A stretch of DNA of 64,000 nt from Marinobacter salinus (GCF_001854125.1 NZ_CP017715.1:1860001-1924000), one strand, 5' to 3'; counted from the stretch's first letter, positions 40,514 through 50,637 are shown. Numbers and translations: made by a program. The notes: a model not told the origin generated them from the letters alone.

Positions 40514-42145
40514 TCACTCCTGCTGATTATCTGCACCAATTGCCTGCGCTTCAGTCTCCGACGGGTCGTATTCGTCGTCTCCCGGCTCATCTCCGGCATC
40601 CACTTCCGCCTGATCCATAATAGCCTTTGGAAGTTCCTTCTTGACTCGCACACCAAGTTCCACAAACCGATTAGCCTGTGAGATCAGATTTCCACGACCT
40701 CTGGTCAGGGTGTTCATCGCCGAGTCGTAGCTGCCTTGAGCCGTATGCAACTGCCCACCCAGACGCTCCATAGCCTCAACGAACACCCGAAGTTTGTCGT
40801 AGACCGCACCGGCCCGATCGGCAATCCGGCGGGCATTCTGGCTCTGCCTTTCATAGCGCCAGATATTTTCGATTGTTCTCAGCGTAGCCAACAAGGTTGT
40901 GGGTGTTACCACAATAATCTTTCGCTCAAAGGCTTCTGCGAAAAGGTTCTCGTCCTGCTGAAATGCTGCCACAAAGGCGGGCTCGATTGGCATAAACAAC
41001 AGCACAAAGTCCGGAGAATGAAGGCCGTTTAGCTGACTGTAGTCCTTCTCGCTGAGCGTGCGAATGTGATTTCTCACGGCTTCAACATGCTGCCGGAGCG
41101 CCTCTTCCCTCGCGGTATCATCTTCCTCGTTAACCCACTGTTGATACGCTAACAGCGACACCTTGGAATCAATAATCAAATTTCGGCTATCTGGCAGGTG
41201 GACAACAACATCGGGCCGAAGCAGTTGGTTGTCACTGTCCCGGTAACTGCCCTGGGTGTCGTATTCCACGCCTTTGCGCAAGCCGGACTTCTCCAACACC
41301 CGCTCAAGGATGAGCTCTCCCCAGTTGCCCTGAATTTTCTTGTCGCCCTTCAAAGCCCGAGTAAGGTTGGACGCCTCTTCCGTAATTTGACGGTTCAACT
41401 CCTGAAGGGACTTGATTTCACTCCTCAGCGCCTGGCGATCCCGGGTTTCACTGGTGTACACATCTTCCACCCGCTTCCGGAAGTCCTGGAGCTGGTCGCG
41501 AAAAGGATTGAGCAACGTGTCCAGGCTGGTACGGGTTTGCTGGCTGAAGTTCTCGCTTTTCTGTTCAAAGATTTTATTGGCAAGGTTCTCAAATTCCTGT
41601 TTCAGGGCATCCCGGTTACGCTCGAGCAATTCAAGCTTCTCAGACGTTGACCGCCGCTCCTTATCCAGAGTGACCTCTTGCTCTCGCAGTAGAACCTGAG
41701 CTTCATGAAGCTCTTTGGCAAGCTCCTCGCTTCGGCTCTGCTGAGCCTGGCGCTCGGCCTCCAGTTGCGAGATTCGGTGTTTGCGCCCTTCAAGGTCTGA
41801 TTCAAGCCCTGCGACCCGGTTTTCCAGCCCCGACGCATGCTGTCGCCACTGCTCCAGTTTCTGTTCGTGTTTGATTAGCCTGGATTTGTGTTCATCGAGT
41901 GTCCGCTCAAGATGTTCAGTTTGCTGTCGCTCCATTGCCTCCCGATGCCGGGCATCCTGGAGCAGGTTTTCGGCTTCTTCGCGCTCCTTGTCGACTGCAT
42001 CCAGTTGCCCGGCCAACCTTCGTTTATTAGCCGCAGAGCGGGCCATCCCAGCAGCCAACACAATAACCGCAATCACCAGAAGGACTATCCATCCGGCCAT
42101 TAAATCAGGCTGGGATCTCAATAATTCGGTGACGGCCTCTGGCAC
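40514..42145 (-). CDS. rmuC: DNA recombination protein RmuC
   Basis: A 543-aa protein. An N-terminal membrane helix (about residues 17-36, WIVLLVIAVIVLAAGMA) and a long coiled coil (about 40-230, dense in E/K/R/Q) precede the RmuC nuclease-like domain (about 265-480). That domain carries GNWGELILERVLEKSGL, LRPDVVVHLPDSRNLIIDSK and LFMPIEPAFVAAF. RmuC limits recombination at inverted repeats and affects stability of replication forks. It is an acidic protein at its C-terminus. Translation is probably coupled with the downstream periplasmic protein. Confidence 0.92.
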   Translation of the reverse strand: MPEAVTELLRSQPDLMAGWIVLLVIAVIVLAAGMARSAANKRRLAGQLDAVDKEREEAENLLQDARHREAMERQQTEHLERTLDEHKSRLIKHEQKLEQWRQHASGLENRVAGLESDLEGRKHRISQLEAERQAQQSRSEELAKELHEAQVLLREQEVTLDKERRSTSEKLELLERNRDALKQEFENLANKIFEQKSENFSQQTRTSLDTLLNPFRDQLQDFRKRVEDVYTSETRDRQALRSEIKSLQELNRQITEEASNLTRALKGDKKIQGNWGELILERVLEKSGLRKGVEYDTQGSYRDSDNQLLRPDVVVHLPDSRNLIIDSKVSLLAYQQWVNEEDDTAREEALRQHVEAVRNHIRTLSEKDYSQLNGLHSPDFVLLFMPIEPAFVAAFQQDENLFAEAFERKIIVVTPTTLLATLRTIENIWRYERQSQNARRIADRAGAVYDKLRVFVEAMERLGGQLHTAQGSYDSAMNTLTRGRGNLISQANRFVELGVRVKKELPKAIMDQAEVDAGDEPGDDEYDPSETEAQAIGADNQQE

Positions 42146-42433
42146 TGCGCAACGCTCCTGTCATTATTCATTTTCTGGCAAAAAAACCAGACGCATTGTC
42201 GGAGGCTACAGTCTACCCCATCAATAGAACATTTTTCCTGAAGACACGCTTCTTCCGCCGCACCTCACGGTTAGCATCTCGACTGCTTTGCAAATCAGCA
42301 ACCCCGGCGGATCCGCATCTGGACGAGGCCCGTATAATCGGTTAAAAGGATAGGATGTTACCCCGGTCTGGAGGCATTACGTTTTGGTAACCGCATCAGA
42401 CAGGGTAACGGACCCAAAACGGATAGACCGATT

Positions 42434-42823
42434 ATGTTAAAAGAACTTTGGCGGAAACTTGGAGCAGACTTTCTTCAAACCGATTGCTCGTCCTCAGAGA
42501 GCGATTCGCGCCTATTCGGAAATCGTGACAATTCCCGCTCTGACCGTTTTCATATTCTCCCTCATATTACTCACACCGGAGAATTTCATCTGGAACGGCT
42601 TACTGAGGTTCTCAAAGAGAGGTATGGCAAGACTTTGCAGGACGCAGACGTCGGCGCCGGCAGTGACGAGGCCATTCGGGAACTGATCAGTTTCGCAGCA
42701 CGAATCCAGGACCAGGACGTCCAGCGGGAACTCTTGCTATTTTATCTCAACTGCTCGCCGGTCATTCAGGAATACCTGCGGTCGGAAACAGACCTTGGAG
42801 AAGGGCACTTTCTCCCCCGGTAA
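42434..42823 (+). CDS. Hypothetical protein
   Basis: A 129-aa predicted soluble protein, starting MLKELWRKLGADFLQTDC. It is acidic overall, with a helical C-terminal half (AIRELISFAARIQDQDVQRE). It has no signal peptide, membrane segment or known motif. The ribosome binding site is weak. It lies alone between divergent rmuC and the retropepsin cassette. No family is recognised. Confidence 0.6.
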   Translation: MLKELWRKLGADFLQTDCSSSESDSRLFGNRDNSRSDRFHILPHITHTGEFHLERLTEVLKERYGKTLQDADVGAGSDEAIRELISFAARIQDQDVQRELLLFYLNCSPVIQEYLRSETDLGEGHFLPR

Positions 42824-43005
42824 CTACTTACGCTGCAATATTGAGAAAAAGGCCACAACCCCGCCCCCTTAACCAACTGTAAAGCAACCAGACAGATGGG
42901 TTGTTGTATAATCCTGCTCCAAATATTTTCAGATCCACACTTACAGATCGTCGCGCCGACTCTATATTCAAGTTAGTGACCGACTACCGGCTCAAGGGCA
43001 TATTC

Positions 43006-43803
43006 ATGGGTTTACCAAAATTACCGGCGGGCTCCTCTTCATCTTCTGTTTTTTTGATCTCCGGCGTATTGCTAATGCTGGCCGGCTGCTCTTCGGACCG
43101 CTATTTCATGGTTCCCAAACAGGACCTGAGCCAGCTCACCACCTCAGCCCAGGCCCAGCGGGCAACGCTGGTTACCATGGAAAATAACGCAACGGTACGG
43201 CACGAGCAGCTGCTGGAACGGAACCGGGGTTCTACTGAAACCATTCTTGATGCGATCAAAAACCAGGTCGAAAAACCAACCTGCCCTCCAGTTCAGAAAC
43301 AAAGCGCCTGCCCGTCCATGGAGTCCTCCAAAGGACGCGCAGATCGCCTTAAGGGCAAAGTCATCGTCGGAGAGGTAGAGAAAATCTACCTTGCGGAGCC
43401 TGAACAGATATATACAGCCCGCATTGATAGCGGGGCCGAAACATCCTCAATCGACGCGCGAAACATTACACGCTTCGAGCGGGATGGCAGCAACTGGGTC
43501 CGCTTTGACGTCCCGGTGACGGGAAAAAGCGAGCTGATTACCCTGGAGAAAGAAATCTCACGGAGGGTAAAGGTTATTCAGGCCAGCGCCAATGAAGCCG
43601 AGCGGCGTGTGGTGGTGGAACTTCAATTCGCTATCGGTGACCATCAGCAGGTCGCTGAGTTTACCCTGACGGATCGCACCAACCTGACCTATGAAGTACT
43701 GATAGGGCGCAATGTGCTGCGGGACGTCATGCTGATTGATGTTGGTAAGGAGTTCGCAACGGAGCTTCCCGATTCTCTCATCAATAAAAGGAACGATTCG
43801 TGA
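43006..43803 (+). CDS. Retropepsin-like aspartic protease lipoprotein (PF05618, RimK-associated type)
   Basis: A 265-aa protein. It begins MGLPKLPAGSSSSSVFLISG with a lipobox LMLAGC (acylated Cys at about residue 28). A helical, possibly coiled linker (about 45-110) contains CPPVQKQSACPS. The C-terminal retropepsin-fold domain has the catalytic motif RIDSGAETSSID, with Asp141. The frame is open to 42901, but the ATG at 43006 gives a normal lipoprotein signal. It overlaps the next gene by 4 nt. The family was named ATP-dependent zinc protease, but the visible motif is that of an aspartic peptidase. Confidence 0.85.
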   Translation: MGLPKLPAGSSSSSVFLISGVLLMLAGCSSDRYFMVPKQDLSQLTTSAQAQRATLVTMENNATVRHEQLLERNRGSTETILDAIKNQVEKPTCPPVQKQSACPSMESSKGRADRLKGKVIVGEVEKIYLAEPEQIYTARIDSGAETSSIDARNITRFERDGSNWVRFDVPVTGKSELITLEKEISRRVKVIQASANEAERRVVVELQFAIGDHQQVAEFTLTDRTNLTYEVLIGRNVLRDVMLIDVGKEFATELPDSLINKRNDS

Positions 43804-45317
43804 CCAATCGCTCCCGCCTGCCCTTCTACGTCGCCGTCTTCCTGCTGATTGCAACCGGTATATCCCTGGCCATCTGGCGCCATGTAGAGCTGGGCATTCC
43901 CTGGCTCACTGGAGAGCAGCGCCCGGTCTGGATGGTCGAAGCAAGAGTGGATTTCGACGCCACCAACGAATCAGTACTTGCCAGCCTTAACGTTCCCGGG
44001 CAGCCCCCCGGGTTCCGGCTTCTTAGCGAACAGGCAGCTTCGCCAGGTTATGGGTTTTCTATCATTGAGAAGTCCGGCAACCGCCGTGCGGAATGGTCGA
44101 AACGGGACGTATCCGGTCCGCAAACCCTGTACTTCAAAGCTCAATTCGTACCTGACGCTTCCGCCGAGAGCGGTCCCCTGAGCCAGCCTCCGACGACCCG
44201 ACGGGTTTTCTGGGAGGAGCCGCAGGCGACAGCCGTGCGGGAAATCCTTGAGCAGGCCAAGGCGCGCTCAAGCACACCGGAAAGCATGACCCGGGAACTC
44301 ATCCGCCTCATGCAGCCTGATACCCGTACCCAGAACACCACTCTGCTGGTTGCAGAGGAAAACTATCTCGAATTACTCGTCGATATGCTTAACCACTCCG
44401 GCATCCCCGCCCGCACCGCTGACGGGCTCGAGCTTGAGGATGCGAGACGCCGCCAGAAACTCACAACATTCCTTCAGATTTATGATGGACGGCAATGGCT
44501 GACCTTCGACCCACAAACAGCAGAGCAAGGTGTTCCGGAAAACCTCCTTCTATGGCGTGAGGGGTCGGCCTCATTGCTTGACGTGGTTGGCGGTGACAAT
44601 TCTGAGGTTGGTTTTTCCATGCTCCGTCAAACGGTCCCGGCCTTGCAAATGGCAACCATGCAATTTGAATCCGCCGGGCTTGGTTTTCTGAGCTTCTATG
44701 AGCTGCCCATTGAAGAACAGAGCATGTTTCGGATGTTGTTACTGCTTCCGTTAGGCGCGCTGGTTGTAGCATTCATGCGGATTGTAATTGGTATCCGCAC
44801 CTCGGGAACGTTTATGCCGGTCCTGATTGCTGTTGCCTTTGTGCAGACAACCCTGGTTCCAGGGTTAATTGCCTTTCTCTCGGTGGTTGCCCTCGGACTA
44901 CTGATGCGAGGTTACCTTTCGAGCCTGAACCTGCTGCTGGTCTCTCGTATTTCCGCTCTTATCATCCTGGTGATATTCATTACTGCGGGGCTAAGCATTA
45001 TCGGCTACCAGATGGGCTTCAATACCGGCATGACCGTGACATTTTTCCCGATGGTCATTATCGCCTGGACCATTGAACGCATGTCGATCCTCTGGGAAGA
45101 GGAAGGCGGGCGCGAAGTTCTGGTTCAGGGTACGGGCAGTCTGTTCGTGGCAATCTGCGCGTATCTCCTTATGAGCGCGCCACTGGCCGGCCACCTGACG
45201 TTCAACTTCCCGGAGCTGCATCTCTCCATCCTGGGGTTGATTCTGCTCATGGGCCAGTATACCGGGTACAAGCTGAGCGAGCTGAAGCGCTTCACGCCGA
45301 TGAAGGTCTACGACTGA
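43800..45317 (+). CDS. Inactive transglutaminase-like protein fused to seven membrane helices
   Basis: A 505-aa protein. One N-terminal membrane anchor (about residues 8-25) is followed by a periplasmic transglutaminase-like domain (about 140-230; the region LVDMLNHSGIPARTADGLEL is where the Cys and His of active enzymes would be, and no Cys is present). A 7TM module follows from about residue 310 (LLLPLGALVVAFMRIVIGIR to LSILGLILLMGQYTGYKL). The start GTG overlaps the preceding stop (GTGA), with AAGGAA upstream. It is found with the retropepsin and ATP-grasp genes in many proteobacteria. Confidence 0.88.
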   Translation: MTNRSRLPFYVAVFLLIATGISLAIWRHVELGIPWLTGEQRPVWMVEARVDFDATNESVLASLNVPGQPPGFRLLSEQAASPGYGFSIIEKSGNRRAEWSKRDVSGPQTLYFKAQFVPDASAESGPLSQPPTTRRVFWEEPQATAVREILEQAKARSSTPESMTRELIRLMQPDTRTQNTTLLVAEENYLELLVDMLNHSGIPARTADGLELEDARRRQKLTTFLQIYDGRQWLTFDPQTAEQGVPENLLLWREGSASLLDVVGGDNSEVGFSMLRQTVPALQMATMQFESAGLGFLSFYELPIEEQSMFRMLLLLPLGALVVAFMRIVIGIRTSGTFMPVLIAVAFVQTTLVPGLIAFLSVVALGLLMRGYLSSLNLLLVSRISALIILVIFITAGLSIIGYQMGFNTGMTVTFFPMVIIAWTIERMSILWEEEGGREVLVQGTGSLFVAICAYLLMSAPLAGHLTFNFPELHLSILGLILLMGQYTGYKLSELKRFTPMKVYD

Positions 45318-45318
45318 T

Positions 45319-46266
45319 ATGAACTGGATATCACCGCGACGGTTAAACCGCCTGGGCATGCTCAACATGAACCGGCGCAATGTGGATTACATTGCCCGGT
45401 ATAACGAGCGTTCCTCCTACCCATTGGTGGACAATAAACTCAAGACCAAACTTGCAGTAGCGGAATACGGCGTCAAAACCCCCCAACTGCTCCAGGTGGT
45501 GCGCCAGCAACACGAGATATCCAAGTTCCGGGGCATGGCCGAAGGCCTTGCCGGATTTGCCATCAAGCCTGCCAAAGGGTCTGGCGGAAAGGGCATTACC
45601 GTAATTACCGGGCGTGACAACGAAGAATACATCAAGGCCTCAAGTGCACGCGTGGACGCACCTTACCTGGAGCGCCATCTCACCAACATTCTGGCAGGAC
45701 TCTACTCTCTGGCCGGCACGCCAGACGTAGCCATTGTCGAAAGCCTCGTGGAATCCGCGCCTTCTCTTGCCCGCTATTCATTCCAGGGCGTTCCAGATAT
45801 TCGAATTGTTGTATTCCAGGGATACCCGGTGATGGCTATGCTGAGACTTGCCACAACCGCATCCGACGGCAAAGCCAACCTACACCAGGGAGCCGTGGGT
45901 GTCGGGCTGGACATCGGCTCGGGTAGAAGCCTGAATGCGGTGCAGTTCAACCGCCCCATAACATTGCATCCGGATACCGGTCTGGCCTTGGAAAATATCG
46001 AAATCGAAGCCTGGGGAGAAATGCTGGAGATGGCATCCCGCTGTTACGAGGCAACGGGGTTGGGCTATATGGGCGTAGACCTGGTGGTCGATGCCAACGA
46101 GGGACCGCTTCTGCTTGAGCTGAACGCCCGCCCCGGGCTCGCAATCCAGATGGCAAACGGACGAGGTCTGCTGCCACGACTCAGAGCCATTGAAAGCCTC
46201 AAGCGCCCTCACTTCACCCCCCAGGAAAGAGCGGACTTCGCCATGGAGAGTTTCTCCGCCCTGTAG
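45319..46266 (+). CDS. Alpha-L-glutamate ligase-like protein (RimK-type ATP-grasp)
   Basis: A cytoplasmic ATP-grasp ligase of 315 aa. FAIKPAKGSGGKGITVITGR is the ATP-binding glycine loop with Lys. DIRIVVFQGYPVMAMLRLAT and LLLELNARPGLAIQMANG carry the metal-binding Glu and Asn. The family is predicted to form amide bonds with amino acids such as glutamate. It starts 1 nt after the membrane partner, so the three genes are one unit. The product and acceptor are unknown. A strong terminator follows. Confidence 0.9.
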   Translation: MNWISPRRLNRLGMLNMNRRNVDYIARYNERSSYPLVDNKLKTKLAVAEYGVKTPQLLQVVRQQHEISKFRGMAEGLAGFAIKPAKGSGGKGITVITGRDNEEYIKASSARVDAPYLERHLTNILAGLYSLAGTPDVAIVESLVESAPSLARYSFQGVPDIRIVVFQGYPVMAMLRLATTASDGKANLHQGAVGVGLDIGSGRSLNAVQFNRPITLHPDTGLALENIEIEAWGEMLEMASRCYEATGLGYMGVDLVVDANEGPLLLELNARPGLAIQMANGRGLLPRLRAIESLKRPHFTPQERADFAMESFSAL

Positions 46267-46280
46267 CAAATAGCAGACAT

Positions 46281-46313
46281 AAAAAAACCGGGGCAGAAGC
46301 CCCGGTTATTTTC
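46281..46313. terminator. Terminator between the ATP-grasp and BCCT genes
   Basis: A7 then CCGGGGC, AGAA loop region, GCCCCGG, then TTATTTT. The 7-bp GC stem lies 14 nt after one stop and 14 nt before the other, serving both convergent genes. Confidence 0.85.
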
Positions 46314-46327
46314 CACTAATGCGGCAA

Positions 46328-47965
46328 CTACATCTCGCCTCGGGCGATCAGGAGTTTCCGTTCGTGCGTCAGCCCCTTTAACAGACCCCATGTCATAACC
46401 AACAGGATGGCTGTAAATGGCAGACCTGCACTTATCGCCGTTGCCTGAATCGCACCAAGAGCATCTGCGCCGCCGCCGAAGATCAACGCTGCCGCAATTG
46501 CACCTTCCATAACCACCCAGAACACACGCTGAGCAGTCGGTGCATCAGTTTTGCCTCCGGCAGTGATGCTGTCGATAACCAGGGAGCCGGAGTCCGAGGA
46601 CGTCACGAAGAACACCAGCACCAGAATAATGCCGACGAAGGAGATAATCCCCGTCAGTGGCAGATTGGCGAACATCTGGAACATGGCCAGAGAAACATCT
46701 GTCAGACCATTTTCGGCCAAAGCGCCAATACCATCCTGAATCTGTTCCAGGGCGGTACCACCGAAAGCACTCATCCAAACCACAGTAATAATTGTGGGAA
46801 CAAGCAGAACGGCTACGATAAATTCCCGGACGGTCCGACCGCGAGAGACCCGCGCGATAAACATACCTACGAACGGTGACCAGGAGATCCACCACGCCCA
46901 GTAGAATACGGTCCAGCCCTGGAACCAGGCTTCGTCTTCCCGACCGAACGGATTACTCAGGGGAAGGACGTTCGCAACATAGCTGGAGGAGGTCGTCCAG
47001 AGTGTCTCCAGAATGGTCATTGTTGGGCCGGCAAAGATGATAAAGAACAGCAGAATGCCCGCCAGAGCCATGTTGATGTTACTGAGGACTTTCACACCCC
47101 CATCCAGACCGCGTAGAACCGACATTAGCGCAAGAGCAGTTACCCCGACAATAATGGCCATCTGCACGTTGGTGCCACTTCCAGTGTCAAACAGGTAGTT
47201 CAGACCTGAGGCTGCCTGCTGGGCACCAAACCCCAGAGATGTCGCCAGACCGAATATGGTCGCGACTACCGCAAGGATATCGATAATGTGACCGGGCCAG
47301 CCCCAGACCTTGTCCTTGAGGAGCGGGAAAAATGCTGACCGGATCGTCAGTGGCATGTTCTTGTTGAACGAGAAGAAAGCCAGCGAAAGCGCAACAATGG
47401 CATAGACCGCCCACGGGTGAAGGCCCCAGTGATACATGGTCGCGCCCATCGCCAGGTCAGCAGCCGCCGGAGTATTGGGCTCAACATTAAACGGCGTTTC
47501 GTACCAACCGGTGAAGTACGCTGTTGGCTCAGCAACTGCCCAGAACATGAGGCCAATACCCATGCCTGCGGCAAACAGCATGGCAAACCAGGACATAGTG
47601 GAAAATTCCGGCTTTGCATCCATGCCGCCAAGCCGGATCTTACCGACCGGCATGAAAATCAATGCCAGACAAACCACCACAAATATGTTCGCGCTGATCA
47701 GAAAGAACCAGTCAAATGTCGCGATAATGTCCCATTTAGCACCGTCCAGAAGCGATTTCGCCTCGGCCGGAAACATTAGAGTACCTACCACAAAAAGCAC
47801 GACCAGTATTGCCGTAATCGGGAATACCGGTGCGTGAAGGTCGAGGCCAAAAGGATTGATGTTATCCTGACCTGCGACGTAATCCGTCTGGTATTCGTCT
47901 TTAACTACCTCGCCCACGTTTGGCGCCTCCTGAATTGAAAAATCAGTTTCGAAATCGGAGCTCAA
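46328..47965 (-). CDS. BCCT family betaine/choline-type transporter
   Basis: An inner-membrane, sodium- or proton-coupled uptake system for quaternary ammonium compatible solutes. The product is 545 aa with 12 predicted helices. The signature region runs through FYWAWWISWSPFVGMFIARV and SRGRTVREF (about residues 345-375), and the glycine-rich helix MLFAAGMGIGLMFWAVAEP is the substrate/Na site segment. A hydrophilic N-terminal tail of about 45 residues is acidic; the C-terminal tail is short. It may provide osmoprotection alongside the glucosylglycerate operon. The precise substrate (betaine, choline, carnitine or ectoine) is not decided by sequence here. Confidence 0.92.
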   Translation of the reverse strand: MSSDFETDFSIQEAPNVGEVVKDEYQTDYVAGQDNINPFGLDLHAPVFPITAILVVLFVVGTLMFPAEAKSLLDGAKWDIIATFDWFFLISANIFVVVCLALIFMPVGKIRLGGMDAKPEFSTMSWFAMLFAAGMGIGLMFWAVAEPTAYFTGWYETPFNVEPNTPAAADLAMGATMYHWGLHPWAVYAIVALSLAFFSFNKNMPLTIRSAFFPLLKDKVWGWPGHIIDILAVVATIFGLATSLGFGAQQAASGLNYLFDTGSGTNVQMAIIVGVTALALMSVLRGLDGGVKVLSNINMALAGILLFFIIFAGPTMTILETLWTTSSSYVANVLPLSNPFGREDEAWFQGWTVFYWAWWISWSPFVGMFIARVSRGRTVREFIVAVLLVPTIITVVWMSAFGGTALEQIQDGIGALAENGLTDVSLAMFQMFANLPLTGIISFVGIILVLVFFVTSSDSGSLVIDSITAGGKTDAPTAQRVFWVVMEGAIAAALIFGGGADALGAIQATAISAGLPFTAILLVMTWGLLKGLTHERKLLIARGEM

Positions 47966-48169
47966 AGATTACAAGCGCGACATACTAATGTTTTGAACTC
48001 AAAACATCAAAGGCCCGATAACCTGCCACTTGAGCTTTTAGCATAGACCATCATTACAAAGTCGAAAGGTACAACAACCAGCAATCGGCTATAGATATCG
48101 TCCCGTATCGATATACTGTCTCTCAATAACGCCAGTATATTAGGCGCAATGGATTCATCTGAGGTATCA

Positions 48170-49813
48170 ATGGAGAAAACATCAACCTTCCCGCTACGCT
48201 ACACAACCTACGCTCTGAGCCTTGCAGGCTTCATTACCTCACTGGCAATCAGCCTGGCAGTGGGCGCTGGCTACATCTTCCCAACCCTGTTCGGGGCAGC
48301 TTCCGCACTGGGAACCTATGACCTTCTGCAACGCAGACACACGGTCAGCCGGAACTATCCCATTATTGCCAACTTCCGCTATCTCTTTGAATCTATTGGC
48401 CCTGAAATCCGTCAGTACTTTATTCAGTCGGACACTGAAGAGCGCCCGTTTTCGCGAGAACAGCGGACAATTGTGTATCAGCGCGCTAAAAATGTTCTCG
48501 ATAAGCGTCCATTTGGATCACAACTGGGTATGTACGAGGAAGGTTTCGAGTGGATGAATCATTCGCTGACGCCTACCAAGGTCACTGACAGCGACTTCAG
48601 GATTCTGATTGGCAGGCATTGCGCAAAGCCCTACAGTGCGAGTGTGTTTAACATTTCAGCGATGAGCTTCGGTTCACTCTCTGCAAACGCAATTCTGAGC
48701 CTTAACACCGGTGCCAGAATGGGGGGCTTTTACCATGATACGGGGGAAGGTTCGATTTCCCGCTATCACCGGCAACCGGGGGGAGATCTCGTTTGGGAGA
48801 TCGGTTCCGGGTACTTTGGCTGCCGTCATAAAGATGGCTCCTTCAATGAGAAAATGTTTCGGGAAAACGCCACTCTTGACCAGGTAAAAATGATAGAGGT
48901 CAAACTATCTCAAGGCGCAAAACCCGGACACGGTGGAATTCTGCCAGGCGCCAAAGTCACTCCTGAAATCGCAGAGGCCCGGGGGGTTTCTATCGGTGAG
49001 GACTGTGTATCGCCCGCCACCCATTCAGCCTTTTCGACACCCATAGAATTATTAGAGTTCATCGATCATCTGCGGGAACTTTCCGGGGGCAAACCCGTTG
49101 GCTTCAAGCTTGCAATCGGCCACCCCTGGGAATGGTTTGCCATCGTCAAGGCCATGCTGGAAACAGGCCGTAAACCAGACTTCATTGTGGTTGATGGCGG
49201 TGAAGGAGGTACCGGTGCAGCGCCTCTGGAGTTCATCAATCGCCTCGGCATGCCAATGACCGAAGCCTTATTGTTGGTTCATAACACGTTGGTAGGCACC
49301 AACCTCCGTGAGGACATCGCAATCGGCGCTGCCGGGAAGGTCACCTCTGCCTTTAACATTGCCCGGACACTGGCCCTTGGCGCCGACTGGTGTAACGCAG
49401 CCAGGGGCTACATGTTCTCACTGGGTTGCATCCAGGCACTCAACTGCCACACTGGCCGCTGCCCGAGCGGAATAGCAACGCAGGACCCCCGCCGGGGGGA
49501 GAAGCTTGATGTGGAGATCAAGAGCAAACGAGTACATAACTTCCATAAGAACACTCTTGATGCACTCCAGAACCTTTTGCAGGCCTCCGGCCTTCGCCAC
49601 CCCTCAGAACTGGGGCCGGAACACGTGGTACGCCGGGTGTCTAAAACCGAGGTGCATTCTTATATGGACCTGTTCCCGTTTCTTGAGCCCGGCGCCCTGC
49701 TTGAGGGAGAAACCGGACATACAATATTCGACAGATACTGGTATAAAGCCACCTCAGAAAGCTTCGACGCCCCTGAATTTATCCTCAAACTCAGGGAGAC
49801 CAAACTCCGTTAA
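48170..49813 (+). CDS. FMN-binding glutamate synthase family protein
   Basis: A 547-aa protein. Two short N-terminal hydrophobic segments (about residues 12-55) precede a GltB2-like (beta/alpha)8 FMN domain. FNISAMSFGSLSANAI and GHGGILPGAKVTPEIAEARG are at the FMN site. VVDGGEGGTGAAPLEF follows, and LGCIQALNCHTGRCPSGIAT contains three Cys placed like the 3Fe-4S site of glutamate synthase. It has no amidotransferase or GltD part, so it is not a complete glutamate synthase. GAGG lies 5 nt before the ATG at 48170; an ATG at 48149 is less likely. Confidence 0.88.
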   Translation: MEKTSTFPLRYTTYALSLAGFITSLAISLAVGAGYIFPTLFGAASALGTYDLLQRRHTVSRNYPIIANFRYLFESIGPEIRQYFIQSDTEERPFSREQRTIVYQRAKNVLDKRPFGSQLGMYEEGFEWMNHSLTPTKVTDSDFRILIGRHCAKPYSASVFNISAMSFGSLSANAILSLNTGARMGGFYHDTGEGSISRYHRQPGGDLVWEIGSGYFGCRHKDGSFNEKMFRENATLDQVKMIEVKLSQGAKPGHGGILPGAKVTPEIAEARGVSIGEDCVSPATHSAFSTPIELLEFIDHLRELSGGKPVGFKLAIGHPWEWFAIVKAMLETGRKPDFIVVDGGEGGTGAAPLEFINRLGMPMTEALLLVHNTLVGTNLREDIAIGAAGKVTSAFNIARTLALGADWCNAARGYMFSLGCIQALNCHTGRCPSGIATQDPRRGEKLDVEIKSKRVHNFHKNTLDALQNLLQASGLRHPSELGPEHVVRRVSKTEVHSYMDLFPFLEPGALLEGETGHTIFDRYWYKATSESFDAPEFILKLRETKLR

Positions 49814-49928
49814 ACAAGCTGGCGCAAAATTAACAAATCCTGTTTATTTTTCCGATAGGCTGGTGTAGACTTCGCTCCCGCTAAGCCACTGAGTTAACTC
49901 TCAAGTTTCTCACAGGCAGACAGCGAAT

Positions 49929-49983
<55 letters not shown>

Positions 49984-50005
<22 letters not shown>

Positions 50006-50637
50006 GATTCCGACAATGAGCCCGGGCCGAAAGGTCCGGGCTTTTTGTTTCTCTGAAACAGCATTATTCGCCCGATCAAGCCAAAGCCAGTTCCCGAGAC
50101 AATCCCGTATACATGTGCATCTGAAACAACGCGATGCTCGGTCAGATCGATCAGGGTTAACGGTCCAAAGAAACTGTCCAGAAAAGCTTTCAGCAAGACA
50201 AGAAAAAACAGGAAAGTAAGGGGTGATTTCAGATTTTGTATCCTCATCACCAATCCGATCGCCAGCATTCCGTATAACAAACCAGACAACCCGACATACC
50301 AATCAACCTCCGGGGACCAGATCCTCAGCCCCATCGTGATTGAAACGGACAACAGGACGATCAGCAATAACCATTGGTCCATGTTGAATGCCTTGCCAAC
50401 AAGCAGCCAAAGCAACCACAGTCCCAGCAGGTTGAGCAGAAAATGTGGCCAGTCAAGATGAACGAAATGGGCCGACACCAGACGCCACACTTCACCACTC
50501 TGGGCGAAGTCATGCTGGTACTGTAGAAAGGACGAGGTTTCCGGGAGGAAGACGGCAACAATGAACGCTATTGCGCTCATTGTTGCCGGGATACGGAAAT
50601 CGTACCCGGGATCACAAGACACTATGTCACCAGGCAC
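49984..50637 (-). CDS. rrtA: Rhombosortase (rhomboid family GlyGly-CTERM protease)
   Basis: A predicted rhomboid-type intramembrane serine protease that processes proteins with GlyGly-CTERM tails. The product is 217 aa with about six hydrophobic helices. The motif HFLLNLLGLW (His and Asn of the oxyanion region), the nucleophile in WYVGLSGLLYGML and the catalytic His in SDAHVYGIVSG match the rhomboid dyad. The start GTG at 50637 overlaps the stop of its presumed substrate gene. The last ~20 residues (KKPGPFGPGSLSES and beyond) are encoded by the opposite strand of the tRNA terminator and tRNA 3' end, so the tail may be non-functional. Confidence 0.88.
50019..50046 (+). terminator. Terminator of the tRNA-Pro gene
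   Basis: A 10-bp stem AGCCCGGGCC with GGTCCGGGCT (one G-T) around a GAAA tetraloop, followed by five T. It begins 14 nt after the tRNA CCA. The same bases encode the C-terminal tail of rhombosortase on the other strand. Confidence 0.92.

Noticed and set aside
48170..49813. Glutamate synthase large subunit
   Set aside because: The glutaminase domain and the small subunit are missing; only the FMN/Fe-S-type domain is present.
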